64,000 bases of DNA from contig NZ_CP068439.1 in the NCBI RefSeq assembly GCF_016757735.1, positions 2,108,001 to 2,172,000 of the forward strand, read 5' to 3'. The stretch's first letter is position 1, and each line of letters begins with the position of its first letter. The stretch comes from Aequorivita iocasae. GTDB lineage: Bacteria > Bacteroidota > Bacteroidia > Flavobacteriales > Flavobacteriaceae. The notes below the pieces were generated by a model that saw nothing but the letters and a program-made list of their open reading frames with translations, did no database searches and was not told where the DNA came from. Of the stretch, positions 45,752-54,716 are shown in pieces. The translations under genes were made by a program, and so were the position numbers.

Positions 45752-47620
45752 ATGAAAACACTCTTCACATTGTTTACAGTAGTATTACTGAGCCTTCAGC
45801 TACACGCACAGATAGTTACCATCAGCGGTACAGTAACCGATGATACAAGTCTTGTTTTGCCTGGAGCAAATGTTATTATCAAAGGAACTTCCACAGGAAC
45901 ACAAACGGATTTTAATGGCAAGTACAGTATTTCAGCACAAATAGGGCAGAAATTGGTTTTCTCCTATGTAGGATTTGAAACCGAAGAAGTTAAGATAAAA
46001 AAAGCTGGAGAAATTAATGTAACATTAAAGCCGAGTGCTGCCTTGGATGAGGTTGTAGTTACAGCGTACGGAGGAAGAAGAGAGAAAAAATCCTTGGGGT
46101 ATGCCGTTGTTCCCATTCATTCAGCAAATCAAGCTCTTCAAGGTAAAGCCTCGGGTGTGCGGATCAGGGGTTCGGCTTCTTTATATGGCTCAAGAAGCTA
46201 CGAAAACAACAACCGCGTTGCGGAAAACGAATCCTACGGCCGCATTGAGGAAAATATTTTTAAAAGCGTAGTTACGGCACCACTATCTACCTTTTCAATA
46301 GATGTTGACAAAGCAGGTTACAGCAACATCCGCCGAATGTTGAACAATGGGCAGAAAATACCGGAAGATGCCGTAAAGATTGAGGAAATGGTAAATTACT
46401 TCGCCTATGACTATCCGCAGCCCACAGGCAAAAATCCGTTTTCAATTACTGCAGATATGGTAAACTCACCGTGGAACCAAGATGCCAAGTTGGTGCGGAT
46501 TGGTTTAAAAGGAAAAGATATTTCCCTAGAAAATGTTCCGCCTTCAAACTTGGTGTTTTTATTAGATGTTTCTGGTTCTATGAATGATACCAACAAACTG
46601 CCATTGCTGAAAGCTGCTTTAAATGTTTTGGTAGATAAATTACGTGAAAAAGACAAAGTTTCAATCGTAGTCTACGCAGGTGCTGCAGGATTGGTATTGC
46701 CGCCCACTTCGGGAGCAGAAAAACAATTAATTCGAAATGCCATTGAACATCTTAGCGCCGGTGGCTCAACAGCGGGTGGCGCAGGAATTGAATTGGCTTA
46801 CAAAGTTGCAACTGAAAACTTCAGCAAAAAAGGAAACAATCGGGTCATTCTAGCCACGGATGGCGACTTTAACGTTGGTGCTTCCAGCGATCGCTCCATG
46901 GAGAACCTAATTGAGGAAAAACGTAAAAGCGGTGTATTCCTTACTTGCTTAGGTTTTGGAATGGGTAATTACAAAGACAGCAAACTTGAAACTCTAGCCG
47001 ATAAAGGCAACGGAAACCATGCTTATATAGACAGCATGCAGGAAGCGCAAAAAGTGTTGGGCACGGAATTCTTCGGAACTCTTTATACCATTGCAAAAGA
47101 TGTAAAAATTCAAGTAGAGTTTAATCCCTCAAAAGTTCAGGCATATAGATTGATTGGATATGAAAACCGTTTACTGAACGATGAAGATTTTAAGGACGAC
47201 ACCAAAGACGCAGGTGAATTGGGCAGCGGACACACCGTTACCGCGCTGTATGAAATAATTCCCGTGGGTGTAAAAAGCAAATACTTGAAGGCTATTGATA
47301 ATTTGAAATACACAAAACAAACCAATCTAAATTATAGAGATGAAATGCTTACGGTAAAATTCCGCTATAAGGAACCCAATGGTGACGTAAGTAAATTGAT
47401 TGAGAAAACAGTGAAAGACGAAAACATTTCCATAGATAATGCTTCAGATGACTTAAAGTTTTCAGCTGCGGTAGCCCTTTTCGGAATGCAGCTGCGCAAA
47501 TCTGAATTTATAAATACTAAAAAAAGAGAAGATGTAATTGTATTGGCAGAGGCTGGTAAGGGAACCGATGCCGACGGATACCGAGCAGAGTTCATAAGGT
47601 TGGTAAAGAGCAGCAAATAA
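45752..47620 (+). CDS. vWA (YfbK-like) protein with a SusC-type N-terminal head
   Basis: The 622-residue protein (start MKTLFTLFTVVLLSLQLHAQ, a signal peptide) begins with a carboxypeptidase-D-like domain, SGTVTDDTSLVLPGANVIIK. LDEVVVTAYGGRREKKSLGY and LQGKASGVRIRGSASLYG, the opening of a SusC plug domain, follow. It then switches at about residue 165 to a YfbK-type segment (TFSIDVDKAGYSNIRRMLN) and a von Willebrand A domain with MIDAS DVSGSMNDTNK (about 275), ending in a DUF3520-like C-terminus. No outer-membrane barrel is left. Hybrid proteins of this sort are common in Bacteroidota. Function unknown, likely periplasmic or surface. Confidence 0.9.
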   Translation: MKTLFTLFTVVLLSLQLHAQIVTISGTVTDDTSLVLPGANVIIKGTSTGTQTDFNGKYSISAQIGQKLVFSYVGFETEEVKIKKAGEINVTLKPSAALDEVVVTAYGGRREKKSLGYAVVPIHSANQALQGKASGVRIRGSASLYGSRSYENNNRVAENESYGRIEENIFKSVVTAPLSTFSIDVDKAGYSNIRRMLNNGQKIPEDAVKIEEMVNYFAYDYPQPTGKNPFSITADMVNSPWNQDAKLVRIGLKGKDISLENVPPSNLVFLLDVSGSMNDTNKLPLLKAALNVLVDKLREKDKVSIVVYAGAAGLVLPPTSGAEKQLIRNAIEHLSAGGSTAGGAGIELAYKVATENFSKKGNNRVILATDGDFNVGASSDRSMENLIEEKRKSGVFLTCLGFGMGNYKDSKLETLADKGNGNHAYIDSMQEAQKVLGTEFFGTLYTIAKDVKIQVEFNPSKVQAYRLIGYENRLLNDEDFKDDTKDAGELGSGHTVTALYEIIPVGVKSKYLKAIDNLKYTKQTNLNYRDEMLTVKFRYKEPNGDVSKLIEKTVKDENISIDNASDDLKFSAAVALFGMQLRKSEFINTKKREDVIVLAEAGKGTDADGYRAEFIRLVKSSK

Positions 47621-47661
47621 AACTTAGCTATGAATTTGTGATGTGGTTTGGTTTTTTGATC

Positions 47662-47690
47662 GAAAGGGCGCAAAAGCGCTCTTTCTTTAT
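47662..47690 (+). terminator. Weak terminator after the vWA gene
   Basis: GAAAGGGCGC and GCGCTCTTTC pair with a G-T wobble around AAAA, then TTTATT. The stem is good but the T-run is poor. Confidence 0.55.
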
Positions 47691-50116
47691 TAATAATTCA
47701 CATAAACCCAACCTATAAAAGCTTCGGGATATTTGGGGTCGTTCAGCACCAAGACGTAATAATAAGTGCCCACGGGAACGGTACTTCCCGTAAACAGCAG
47801 TCCTTTTGTAGCCACACCATCCCAAAAGCCATCAACGTTATGGGCAGTGTGTATCAGGTTACCCTCGCGAGAGTAAATGTTAAGTTCAAAGTTTTCGTAA
47901 ATGTTCAGCAGATTGCTTATTTCAAAAGTATCGTTTATACCATCACCGTTGGGTGAGAAACCTTGTGGAATAAAAGGAGCACAGTTTTGTGTAGTCAATA
48001 AAAAGGAAGCTGTGGTAAAGCAGATTTCGTTTTCGAGCCGTACATAGATTGATTGTGGATCAGTGCCGTTTTGATATTGTGTTGGATTGCTAATGGGATT
48101 AGTATTCTCCAAAGCATTTTCCATAGTTGTAAAATACAATATTACATCATCGTTCCCCGTGCTTATCAAATCGTCCTGTTGTGTTAAGTCAAAAATTGCC
48201 GTATCAAAACCTGTGTCGCATTCCAATAGATTGGGCAAGTTGGGAATGGGAGGGATGCTTTCAAAGGAAATAGTTTGCTTAAAACTGTTATTGTCCTCCC
48301 GAAATTCTTCAACCGCGCCGTTGCCATTTCCATCATCGTCCACAACAGCTATGATTGTAAAAGTATTTGGTAAACTGTCTGGCAAAAGAAGTTCTACCTC
48401 GCCATTTTCACTACTACCAATTGGAAGACTTTGCTGTGTTTGCGAAAGTCCCAACAAAAGTCCGTTCGTATAAAACGCTATGGAAGTATTGGCAGGCAGC
48501 GGTGCCGTGGCTTCCAAATTATAAACCGTAAAAGGAAGCAATAATTCTCTATCGCGACAGGCAGAAATTTCAGGAAGTTCAATCGTGGCATCGGGCAAAG
48601 GGCACGGAACAACCTCTACAGCAAAACTATCAACTAGAAAACAATCTGGATTTGAAACTCGAATATAAATGGTCTCTGGGTTTTCGGTATTCTGAAAGTT
48701 TTCAGGATTTGCAATTGGGTTTTCATTGTTTTGCGCATCTGCCTCAGAAAGATGAAAACTCAATTCATAAACGGGGTCAATCTGGGAAGTTGATTCGGTT
48801 AAATCAAAAAATTCTTCGCCAATAACATCACAAGTTTCCAGATTGCGAAGTCCCGTAATTATTGGATTTAGCAATAAATGGATTGATGTTTCGTCTTCGT
48901 TGTTTTCTTCATTTATTTCATCGACTATTCCGCTGCCGTTTCCGGTATCATCCACGATAGCTTTAAGAATAAAATCTGATTCAATATTGCTGGGAACCGT
49001 AAATGTTACGGTTCCACTTTCCTGTCCGTCAATGGGTATCACTCCCACAGTAGCACTTTGAGCTACTAAGGTTTCATCTGCATAAAAAGCAATGGGTGTT
49101 CCGGCAGGTAATATATCGGTACTGTTGAAGTTATAAACGGTATAATCTATGGTCAGCTCCCGATTGCCACATTCCGTACCGCCAATTATATTATCAATTG
49201 AAATAGTAGCATCCGGCAGTTGGGTATTTAATACGGTAATAATGTTGTTCACCATCACAAAATCCTGTCCGCTGGTAAGTTGGATAGTAGCTGAGGTATC
49301 GCCCGGGCTTATATAATTAGAAATAGGATACACATCAATATCCATATTGTAAAGTACATCACTGCCCGTAAAACTGTTGGTGCCATTAAAGGCATTGTCG
49401 GGAGGATTTAGCGGCAGATTGCTAAGAATATTCCCATTGATGCGAAGGGTTTCGTTTACAGCAAGTCCACGGTCGCCTTCCCAAGCCAGGAAGCCTATTT
49501 TGGCACCTTCGGTATCCAAAACCATCAAATTACTCAAGGTTATTTCCAAAGTTTGGTCAACGCGCGATACACTTTGCAAACCATCAAATATATTTACTTG
49601 ATTGTTGGGAAGGGTCACATCCTCATAAACCACGGTCACCGCCCAACCCCCGAAGTTGGTGCCCGAGCCTGGTGGACTGCAATATGCAGGAATTACAAGC
49701 GTAAGGTCTAAATCGGAAAGTGTATAGTTGCCATTTCCGGTGGTTTGAATTTGCTCGGTAACATCTGCAAATGCTGAAAAATAAATATAATCCTGTCCGC
49801 CGCTGTTATAACTTTCATTAAAGGTGCGTTCTGCAGTTATCGGAACTTGGTTGAAGGTTACGTTGAAATCCCCAGGACCAGACCCTGCCCAATATAAATA
49901 GGCAGCAACTACCTCTTGATTGGATTGTAATTGAAAGTTGGCACTGCTGCTGGTAAGAATGAAGCATTGTCCGCCTTGACCATTTTCTTCAACATTTAAT
50001 GTATTGCCAAATGCTGTGTAGTCATATTGACCATTGAATTGCCTAAAGAGCGAAATATCCTGAGAAAAAACTCCAGTGAAGATAAATAAACAGAATATGG
50101 AAAAAATGTACTTCAA
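47690..50116 (-). CDS. Secreted protein with T9SS type B (CHU_C) sorting domain
   Basis: The 808-residue protein has a signal peptide (to about GVFSQ). The N-terminal half has a DUF3344/adhesin-like beta domain with GGWAVTVVYEDVTLPNNQVN, then two CARDB-like Ig domains (DEINEENNEDETS and FREDNNSFKQTIS), and the C-terminal gliding-motility-associated sorting domain (FIPQGFSPNGDGINDTFEIS to YVNY) of type B. Exported by T9SS and usually surface-attached. The CARDB repeats suggest an adhesive or scaffold role. It is alone on the minus strand, and its stop lies beside the terminator of the convergent vWA gene. Confidence 0.9.
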   Translation of the reverse strand: MKYIFSIFCLFIFTGVFSQDISLFRQFNGQYDYTAFGNTLNVEENGQGGQCFILTSSSANFQLQSNQEVVAAYLYWAGSGPGDFNVTFNQVPITAERTFNESYNSGGQDYIYFSAFADVTEQIQTTGNGNYTLSDLDLTLVIPAYCSPPGSGTNFGGWAVTVVYEDVTLPNNQVNIFDGLQSVSRVDQTLEITLSNLMVLDTEGAKIGFLAWEGDRGLAVNETLRINGNILSNLPLNPPDNAFNGTNSFTGSDVLYNMDIDVYPISNYISPGDTSATIQLTSGQDFVMVNNIITVLNTQLPDATISIDNIIGGTECGNRELTIDYTVYNFNSTDILPAGTPIAFYADETLVAQSATVGVIPIDGQESGTVTFTVPSNIESDFILKAIVDDTGNGSGIVDEINEENNEDETSIHLLLNPIITGLRNLETCDVIGEEFFDLTESTSQIDPVYELSFHLSEADAQNNENPIANPENFQNTENPETIYIRVSNPDCFLVDSFAVEVVPCPLPDATIELPEISACRDRELLLPFTVYNLEATAPLPANTSIAFYTNGLLLGLSQTQQSLPIGSSENGEVELLLPDSLPNTFTIIAVVDDDGNGNGAVEEFREDNNSFKQTISFESIPPIPNLPNLLECDTGFDTAIFDLTQQDDLISTGNDDVILYFTTMENALENTNPISNPTQYQNGTDPQSIYVRLENEICFTTASFLLTTQNCAPFIPQGFSPNGDGINDTFEISNLLNIYENFELNIYSREGNLIHTAHNVDGFWDGVATKGLLFTGSTVPVGTYYYVLVLNDPKYPEAFIGWVYVNY

Positions 50117-50188
50117 AAAAGAGTTTTGTTGATTGCCTGTTAAATATAGGAAAAAATGAAGTTATAGCTCCATAAACATATCAACTCA

Positions 50189-51025
50189 CTAAAGATCTCT
50201 TTTTTTTAGAATGGCGTAGGACCAATAAATAAAAAGGGAGGTCCAAATAAGAACAATCAACACATTGAGCCAAGTAACCTGATAGTCTTTTGTGAAATTT
50301 TCACCCAATTGATTTGCAGCAGACTGAATTGCGCCCAAACGGCTAAGTGGTTCTTTTATAAGGTTTGCCATTGCATTCAAAGGGAAGAATTGCGCAACAT
50401 TATCAGCAATTTCCGTGTCTTTGAAAAATTGCCATTTCATCAAGCCATAGCCCAACCATTCCACAATTTGCCATATAATCAAAAAACCTAATGCAAAGGC
50501 AGAACGTTTCACCAAAACCCCAAGAAAAAGACAGAAAGAGAAGAAGGCGACAAGTTTTATGAAATAAGCGCCTATGTATTCCATATCGCTAAAAATGATT
50601 CCTATTTCATTGTAATCTGAAAAGAAAAGTCCCAAAATCAATGAGACACCAAAAATAAAAACCGTTGATATCACTGCAAAAAGCAAGACGGTCAAAAACT
50701 TTGAAAGTACAAATTCCTTTTTGCTAAGGCCGTCAATAAGGTTTTGTTTTAAAGTTCTATAACTGTACTCATTGCTCATCATGGAAACAATCACTATGGC
50801 CAAAAACAATTTCAAAATTGCTGCCACATAGGTATTGAAATGCCAGATATACGGAAAGTTGAAAATTCCCTGATCGGCAACCCGAAAGTGAAAATCACCA
50901 AAGTTAAACTCAATGGACGCAATTAGGGCGATAAAAGTGATTAGTACAAAATAAATTATGGAAATAACCTTTGCCGAACGGTTATAGCGCAGTTTTTGAA
51001 GTTCTATATTTAATAATCGTAGCAT
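50189..51025 (-). CDS. ABC transporter permease (ABC-2 type)
   Basis: The 278-residue protein has six predicted membrane helices (around 20-40, 70-95, 110-135, 145-170, 175-195 and 250-270) and starts MLRLLNIELQKLRYNRSAKV, typical of ABC-2 permeases in exporters. It follows the ATPase gene by 5 bp. Substrate unknown; this class commonly handles bacteriocin-like peptides or lipids, or antibiotic resistance. Confidence 0.88.
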   Translation of the reverse strand: MLRLLNIELQKLRYNRSAKVISIIYFVLITFIALIASIEFNFGDFHFRVADQGIFNFPYIWHFNTYVAAILKLFLAIVIVSMMSNEYSYRTLKQNLIDGLSKKEFVLSKFLTVLLFAVISTVFIFGVSLILGLFFSDYNEIGIIFSDMEYIGAYFIKLVAFFSFCLFLGVLVKRSAFALGFLIIWQIVEWLGYGLMKWQFFKDTEIADNVAQFFPLNAMANLIKEPLSRLGAIQSAANQLGENFTKDYQVTWLNVLIVLIWTSLFIYWSYAILKKRDL

Positions 51026-51030
51026 TGCGG

Positions 51031-51927
51031 TTAGTTTTGTTTGGTAAGTTCAAGGAATTGTTCTTCAAGACTTTCCTTGCGTTTCACAAGGTGGCTAAGC
51101 GTGATGCCTTTTTCAAAAAGAAGTCTGTTCACTTCCGAAGCATCCATCGGGGCGTTGAGGTAAGCGATTAAATAATCGCCTTCGCGCTTTACGATGCCAA
51201 AGGCAGCGTTTCCTTCCAAAGCATTTTCAAGCGCTTCCATATTGTTGCTCTGCATCGTTAAAAAACCGTGACTGGCGTTCATCCCATCCACACTGCCAGA
51301 ATAAAGACTCACACCTTTCCGAAGAATGACCACGTGTGTGCACACTTTTTCAACCTCGTCGAGTAAATGCGAAGCCAGCAAAATGGTTGTTCCTTGGGAG
51401 GCAATTATTTTTATTATTTCGCGGATTTGATGGATTCCCTGCGGGTCTAATCCGTTTGTTGGCTCATCGAGTATTAATATTTCAGGGTCGTTTAGCAGTG
51501 CCGAAGCGATTGCCAAGCGTTGTTTCATCCCTAAGGAAAAAGTACTGAACTTGCTGTCCTTTCTGTCCAAAAGTCCTACAAGCTCTAGTTTTTCAGAAAT
51601 CTTTTCTTCCGAAACTTCCTTTATTTTACACACCAGTTGCAGGTTTTGCACGGCGGTCATATACGGGTAAAAGTTGGGGCGTTCAATGATGGCGCCTACT
51701 TTCTTTAAAGCGTTGTGTGTATCTATGTTGCCATCAAACCATTTAAAGTCGCCAGTAGTTTTGTTTACCACATTAAGCACGATGCCCAGTGTGGTACTTT
51801 TACCGCTACCGTTTGGGCCGAGGATACCGTAAACATTGCCTTTTTCAATTGAAAAGGAAAGATTATCCACGGCAGTTAGGGAGCCAAATTTCTTGGTTAG
51901 ATTATTTATGGTGAGAATGTTTTCCAC
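51031..51927 (-). CDS. ABC transporter ATP-binding protein
   Basis: The 298-residue protein shows Walker A GPNGSGKST (38-46), a signature loop FSLGMKQRLAIAS (variant LGMKQ), Walker B ILILDEPTNGLDP and the H-loop in LLASHLLDEVEK. The C-terminal 60 residues resemble CcmA/DrrA-like exporters. It pairs with the downstream permease in a two-gene exporter operon. Substrate unknown. Confidence 0.93.
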   Translation of the reverse strand: MENILTINNLTKKFGSLTAVDNLSFSIEKGNVYGILGPNGSGKSTTLGIVLNVVNKTTGDFKWFDGNIDTHNALKKVGAIIERPNFYPYMTAVQNLQLVCKIKEVSEEKISEKLELVGLLDRKDSKFSTFSLGMKQRLAIASALLNDPEILILDEPTNGLDPQGIHQIREIIKIIASQGTTILLASHLLDEVEKVCTHVVILRKGVSLYSGSVDGMNASHGFLTMQSNNMEALENALEGNAAFGIVKREGDYLIAYLNAPMDASEVNRLLFEKGITLSHLVKRKESLEEQFLELTKQN

Positions 51928-51988
51928 AGGATTGTTTTTGGATGGTTGTTGATTGTATGACGAATGGGTTAGGGTTTTGTTACATTTT

Positions 51989-52044
51989 AGCGAAAAGCGA
52001 AAAGCGAAAAGCGAAAAGCGAAAAGCGAAGAGCGAAGAGCGACG
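51989..52044. repeat. AGCGAAA heptamer array upstream of the ABC operon
   Basis: Eight units of 7 nt: five AGCGAAA, two AGCGAAG and one AGCGACG. It sits between the ABC operon start and the second accessory patch. Confidence 0.88.
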
Positions 52045-52137
52045 AGGGATGTGGAAATTATTTAAGATGAAAAAGTCATGTCTTATTTGCTTCTTAAGTT
52101 GTTTTTTAACTTAGTTCTTTGTTAGCGGTTCATTGTT

Positions 52138-52530
52138 TTATACGGTTGGTACATGTTCAATTGTAACTTCATTTTCAACTTTGTCAAAATAAACACAGGT
52201 CATTTTTTCAAGATTTACTATCCATTTCTCAATTCCTGTTTCAGCGCTATGTTTACAAAATGTAAAATAGTCTGTTTCTCCTTTTTGGTGGATTTTCAAA
52301 TATTCTTCAAATTTTTGCTTATCAGTATAATCTGCTATATCCAATTCTTCATATTTCGGTTTAGATTTCGTCCGAAAATTGTTCTTTCCAAAATATTCAG
52401 TATGGCTGTCCGACACCCAAGTTTCAAATGCCGTTACTCCGATTTGCTTGATTTCCTCAATATACTTTGGAAATTCCGCCCCTGATTTGATTTTACTGTG
52501 GGCTAATTCAATTTGTTCTACTGTAAACAT
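52138..52530 (-). CDS. DUF1398-family protein (cassette-like context)
   Basis: The ATG at 52530 gives 130 residues starting MFTVEQIELAHSKIKSGAEF, the expected start for DUF1398 proteins (E. coli YbcV-like). WVSDSHTEYFGKNNFR and YLKIHQKGETDYFTFCKHSA are the other clear motifs. A TTG at 52587 could extend it by 19 residues into the boundary element. Function unknown. It is flanked by GTTAGCGGTT at 52121 and CCGCCAACG at 52581, as a cassette would be. AT-rich. Confidence 0.8.
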   Translation of the reverse strand: MFTVEQIELAHSKIKSGAEFPKYIEEIKQIGVTAFETWVSDSHTEYFGKNNFRTKSKPKYEELDIADYTDKQKFEEYLKIHQKGETDYFTFCKHSAETGIEKWIVNLEKMTCVYFDKVENEVTIEHVPTV

Positions 52531-52580
52531 TATTTCCTTTTCTTTAATGTTATTCTTTTCCGTTTCGTTGATTTCAATGA

Positions 52581-52712
52581 CCGCCAACGCTCAGGCTAAG
52601 AAACGTAGGGCTTTCGAAGCGATTAGCTGTCCACCGAAACCAAAGTTTGTTTAATGAACGAACCTTTCTGAAAGCCTTGTCCGCTCTATGTCTTCTTAGC
52701 TATTGTTGGCAG
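52581..52712. repeat. Long imperfect inverted repeat, attC-like
   Basis: GCCAAC at 52583-52588 and GTTGGC at 52705-52710 are the ends of a ~130-bp imperfect palindrome. The left arm (GCTAAGAA, GGCTTTC, CCAAAGTTTG) recurs in order in the reverse complement of the right arm. The last codons of the downstream-strand gene at 52696 lie inside the right end. Core bases GTTRGCRGT differ from the canonical integron core GTTRRRY. Confidence 0.75.
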
Positions 52713-53189
52713 TATGTGCTTTTATTTCTTTTTTATTATTTGTTTTCAAAGACTGTCCAAACAGAAAACTTAGTCCTATCAAAATTGGAAGTGCTAGCCA
52801 AGCCGTAAACACTAATTCAATTCCATTTTGTCCGTCCGATACATAGCAAAGAGTTTCTCGACTCGTGAAGAATAGTGCTAAACTGGCTTGAATGAAAGTG
52901 TATTCAATTAGATTAAAGAAAGTCAGTCGAGTTGTTAAATTCTCAAGTTTCTTTTCTGTTAAAGTTGGTAAATGTCGATAGAAGATAATGGGTAGTGCTA
53001 GTCCACCAATAATTGTAATTGACCAAGAACTGTCCAAGCATTATGGCAATCAAGTCCAAAAGAAGAAAGTAGCATTTGAAAACCAAGAAGCCCAATCGCA
53101 GTAAAACCCGGTATAAAAAATCCAACTGCTGAAAAAATCAGAGTCGGCTTTAATAAGTTAGGTTTTCTATGTTTCAATTCTGCCTGCAT
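52696..53189 (-). pseudogene. Small four-helix membrane protein, frameshifted
   Basis: Two overlapping minus-strand frames together give one plausible protein. The first starts MQAELKHRKPNLLKPT at 53189 and has one or two helices, then reads into a stop at 52998. The second frame covers 53037-52696, with SITIIGGLALPIIFYRHL, NLIEYTFIQASLALFF and AWLALPILIGLSFLFG. A single-base indel at about 53000-53040 would join them into about 150 residues with four membrane helices. Either a true pseudogene, a sequencing error, or two real overlapping genes. The gene fits between attC-like elements at both ends. Family not recognised. Confidence 0.65.
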
Positions 53190-53213
53190 TTTTTCTAGGT
53201 CATTTTTGCATTA

Positions 53214-53272
53214 CTGCCAACTTGTTCATATCCCCAACTCTATTGGGTTTATACCGCTAATATAGTTGGCTA
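53214..53272. repeat. Second attC-like element with GCCAAC/GTTGGC cores
   Basis: TGCCAACT (from 53215) and AGTTGGCT (to 53271) bracket about 43 bp with inner pairs CCCAA/TTGGG and others. It lies just upstream of the frameshifted membrane gene and carries the same core as the 52581 element. Confidence 0.65.
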
Positions 53273-53433
53273 TACCCAAGTTCTAGTATTTTTATGTGGT
53301 GTATTTCCCAAATATACAAATTTACCCTTTCCAAACCCTTCAATATACGTTCAGCAACCATATAATTCCTAAACCCCGCTAGATACCATTCAATCCTTCC
53401 CGTTTGGGTCTTGAAACCATGTGTTAGGGTTCA

Positions 53434-53637
53434 GAACCCTTCCGTATAGGTACACCAACCCTAACGGATGTGTGTAGAACCCTAACGGATACGTCCCACA
53501 ATCCTAACGGATACGTCCGACACCCTAACGTATGTATATAGAACCCTAACGGATACGTCCCACAACCCTAACGGATGTATGTAGAACCCTAACGGATACG
53601 TCCCACAACCCTAGCGCATGTATGTAGAACCCTAATC
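53434..53637. repeat. 21/22-bp tandem repeat array before the PPIase gene
   Basis: Eight units of 21 or 22 bp start with ACCCTAACGGAT or a close variant (from 53458), each followed by either ACGTCCCACA or GTATGTAGA-type ends, alternating in part. A degraded unit precedes at about 53434 and a partial one follows. Lengths run 21, 22, 21, 21, 22, 21, 22, 21. No unique spacers, so it is not a CRISPR. The rest of 53273-53434 shows nothing I recognise. Confidence 0.88.
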
Positions 53638-53685
53638 GCTCATTCCTCATCGCTAGTCGCTAGTAATTCTTTCTTCCTATTTCCT

Positions 53686-53693
53686 TACCTTTG
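53686..53693 (+). promoter_or_regulatory. Bacteroidota -7 promoter element for the PPIase gene
   Basis: TACCTTTG 24 bp before the ATG at 53718. No clear -33 element; the repeat array ends about 50 bp upstream. Confidence 0.5.
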
Positions 53694-53717
53694 CGTTTCA
53701 ATTTAAAAAAACAAAAA

Positions 53718-54650
53718 ATGCAAGACGGTATTTACGCAAAAATAACCACCGAAAAAGGAGAAATCCTGATAAAACTAACGCACGACAAAACTCCGGGAAC
53801 GGTTGGAAACTTTGTGGCTTTGGCTGAAGGTAATTTGGAAAATTCAGCAAAACCACAGGGAACACCCTATTATGATGGGTTAAAATTTCACCGTGTAATC
53901 CCAGATTTTATGATTCAGGGCGGCGATCCAAAGGGAACAGGCTCTGGCGGACCGGGTTATGATTTTGAGGATGAGTTCCATCAAGACCTTCGCCACGATA
54001 CCCCGGGGGTGCTTTCCATGGCAAATGCTGGGCCAGCGAGCAACGGTAGTCAATTTTTTATAACGCACGTTGCAACGCCTTGGTTGGACAACAAACACAC
54101 GATTTTTGGAAATGTAGTGGAAGGGCAGGACGTTGTTGATAGTGTTGCGCAAGGCGATACTATGCAAAAGGTTGAAATAATCCGCGTAGGCGAAGAAGCC
54201 AAAAACTGGAATGCTGTTGAGGCTTTTAGAAGTTTTACTGGTGAAAGGGAGCAGCGAATTGCAAAAATGAAAGAGGCTCAGGAAGCCGAACTGAAAAAAA
54301 TTTCAGAAGGTTTTGATAGAACCGATAGCGGACTTCTTTACAAAATAATTCAAAAAGGAAACGGGAAAAAAGCCGAAAAGGGAAAAACAGTTTCTGTGCA
54401 TTACAAAGGTGCATTAACTGACGGAACTGAATTTGACTCGTCATACAAAAGAAAACAACCGATCGATTTTCAACTGGGCGTTGGCCAAGTAATCGCTGGT
54501 TGGGATGAAGGCATCCAATTATTGCAAGTGGGCGATAAGGCCCGTTTTGTAATTCCTTCACATTTAGGTTACGGTGAACGCGGAGCTGGCGGGGTTATTC
54601 CTCCAAACGCATCCTTGATTTTTGATGTGGAATTGATGGACGTAAAGTAG
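53718..54650 (+). CDS. Dual-domain peptidyl-prolyl isomerase: cyclophilin fused to FKBP
   Basis: The 310-residue protein starts [20 protein letters not shown]. Residues about 1-165 are a cyclophilin domain with [31 protein letters not shown] and [11 protein letters not shown] charged helical linker ([20 protein letters not shown]) leads to an FKBP domain (about 215-310) with [30 protein letters not shown] and an end [17 protein letters not shown]. Two unrelated isomerase folds in one chain are known as dual-family immunophilins (CFBP type). No signal peptide, so it is probably cytosolic. Confidence 0.95.
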   Translation: MQDGIYAKITTEKGEILIKLTHDKTPGTVGNFVALAEGNLENSAKPQGTPYYDGLKFHRVIPDFMIQGGDPKGTGSGGPGYDFEDEFHQDLRHDTPGVLSMANAGPASNGSQFFITHVATPWLDNKHTIFGNVVEGQDVVDSVAQGDTMQKVEIIRVGEEAKNWNAVEAFRSFTGEREQRIAKMKEAQEAELKKISEGFDRTDSGLLYKIIQKGNGKKAEKGKTVSVHYKGALTDGTEFDSSYKRKQPIDFQLGVGQVIAGWDEGIQLLQVGDKARFVIPSHLGYGERGAGGVIPPNASLIFDVELMDVK

Positions 54651-54716
54651 TGATTCGGGATTCGAGATTTGTTAATTAGAATCTCGAATCCCAAATTAAC
54701 GAATTCCGAAAGCTAA

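Noticed and set aside
52943-53125. Separate 60-codon minus-strand gene
   Set aside because: Third frame across the frameshift point, lacking any family resemblance; probably a shadow.
53434-53637. CRISPR array
   Set aside because: The units abut with no unique spacers and no cas genes occur in the window.
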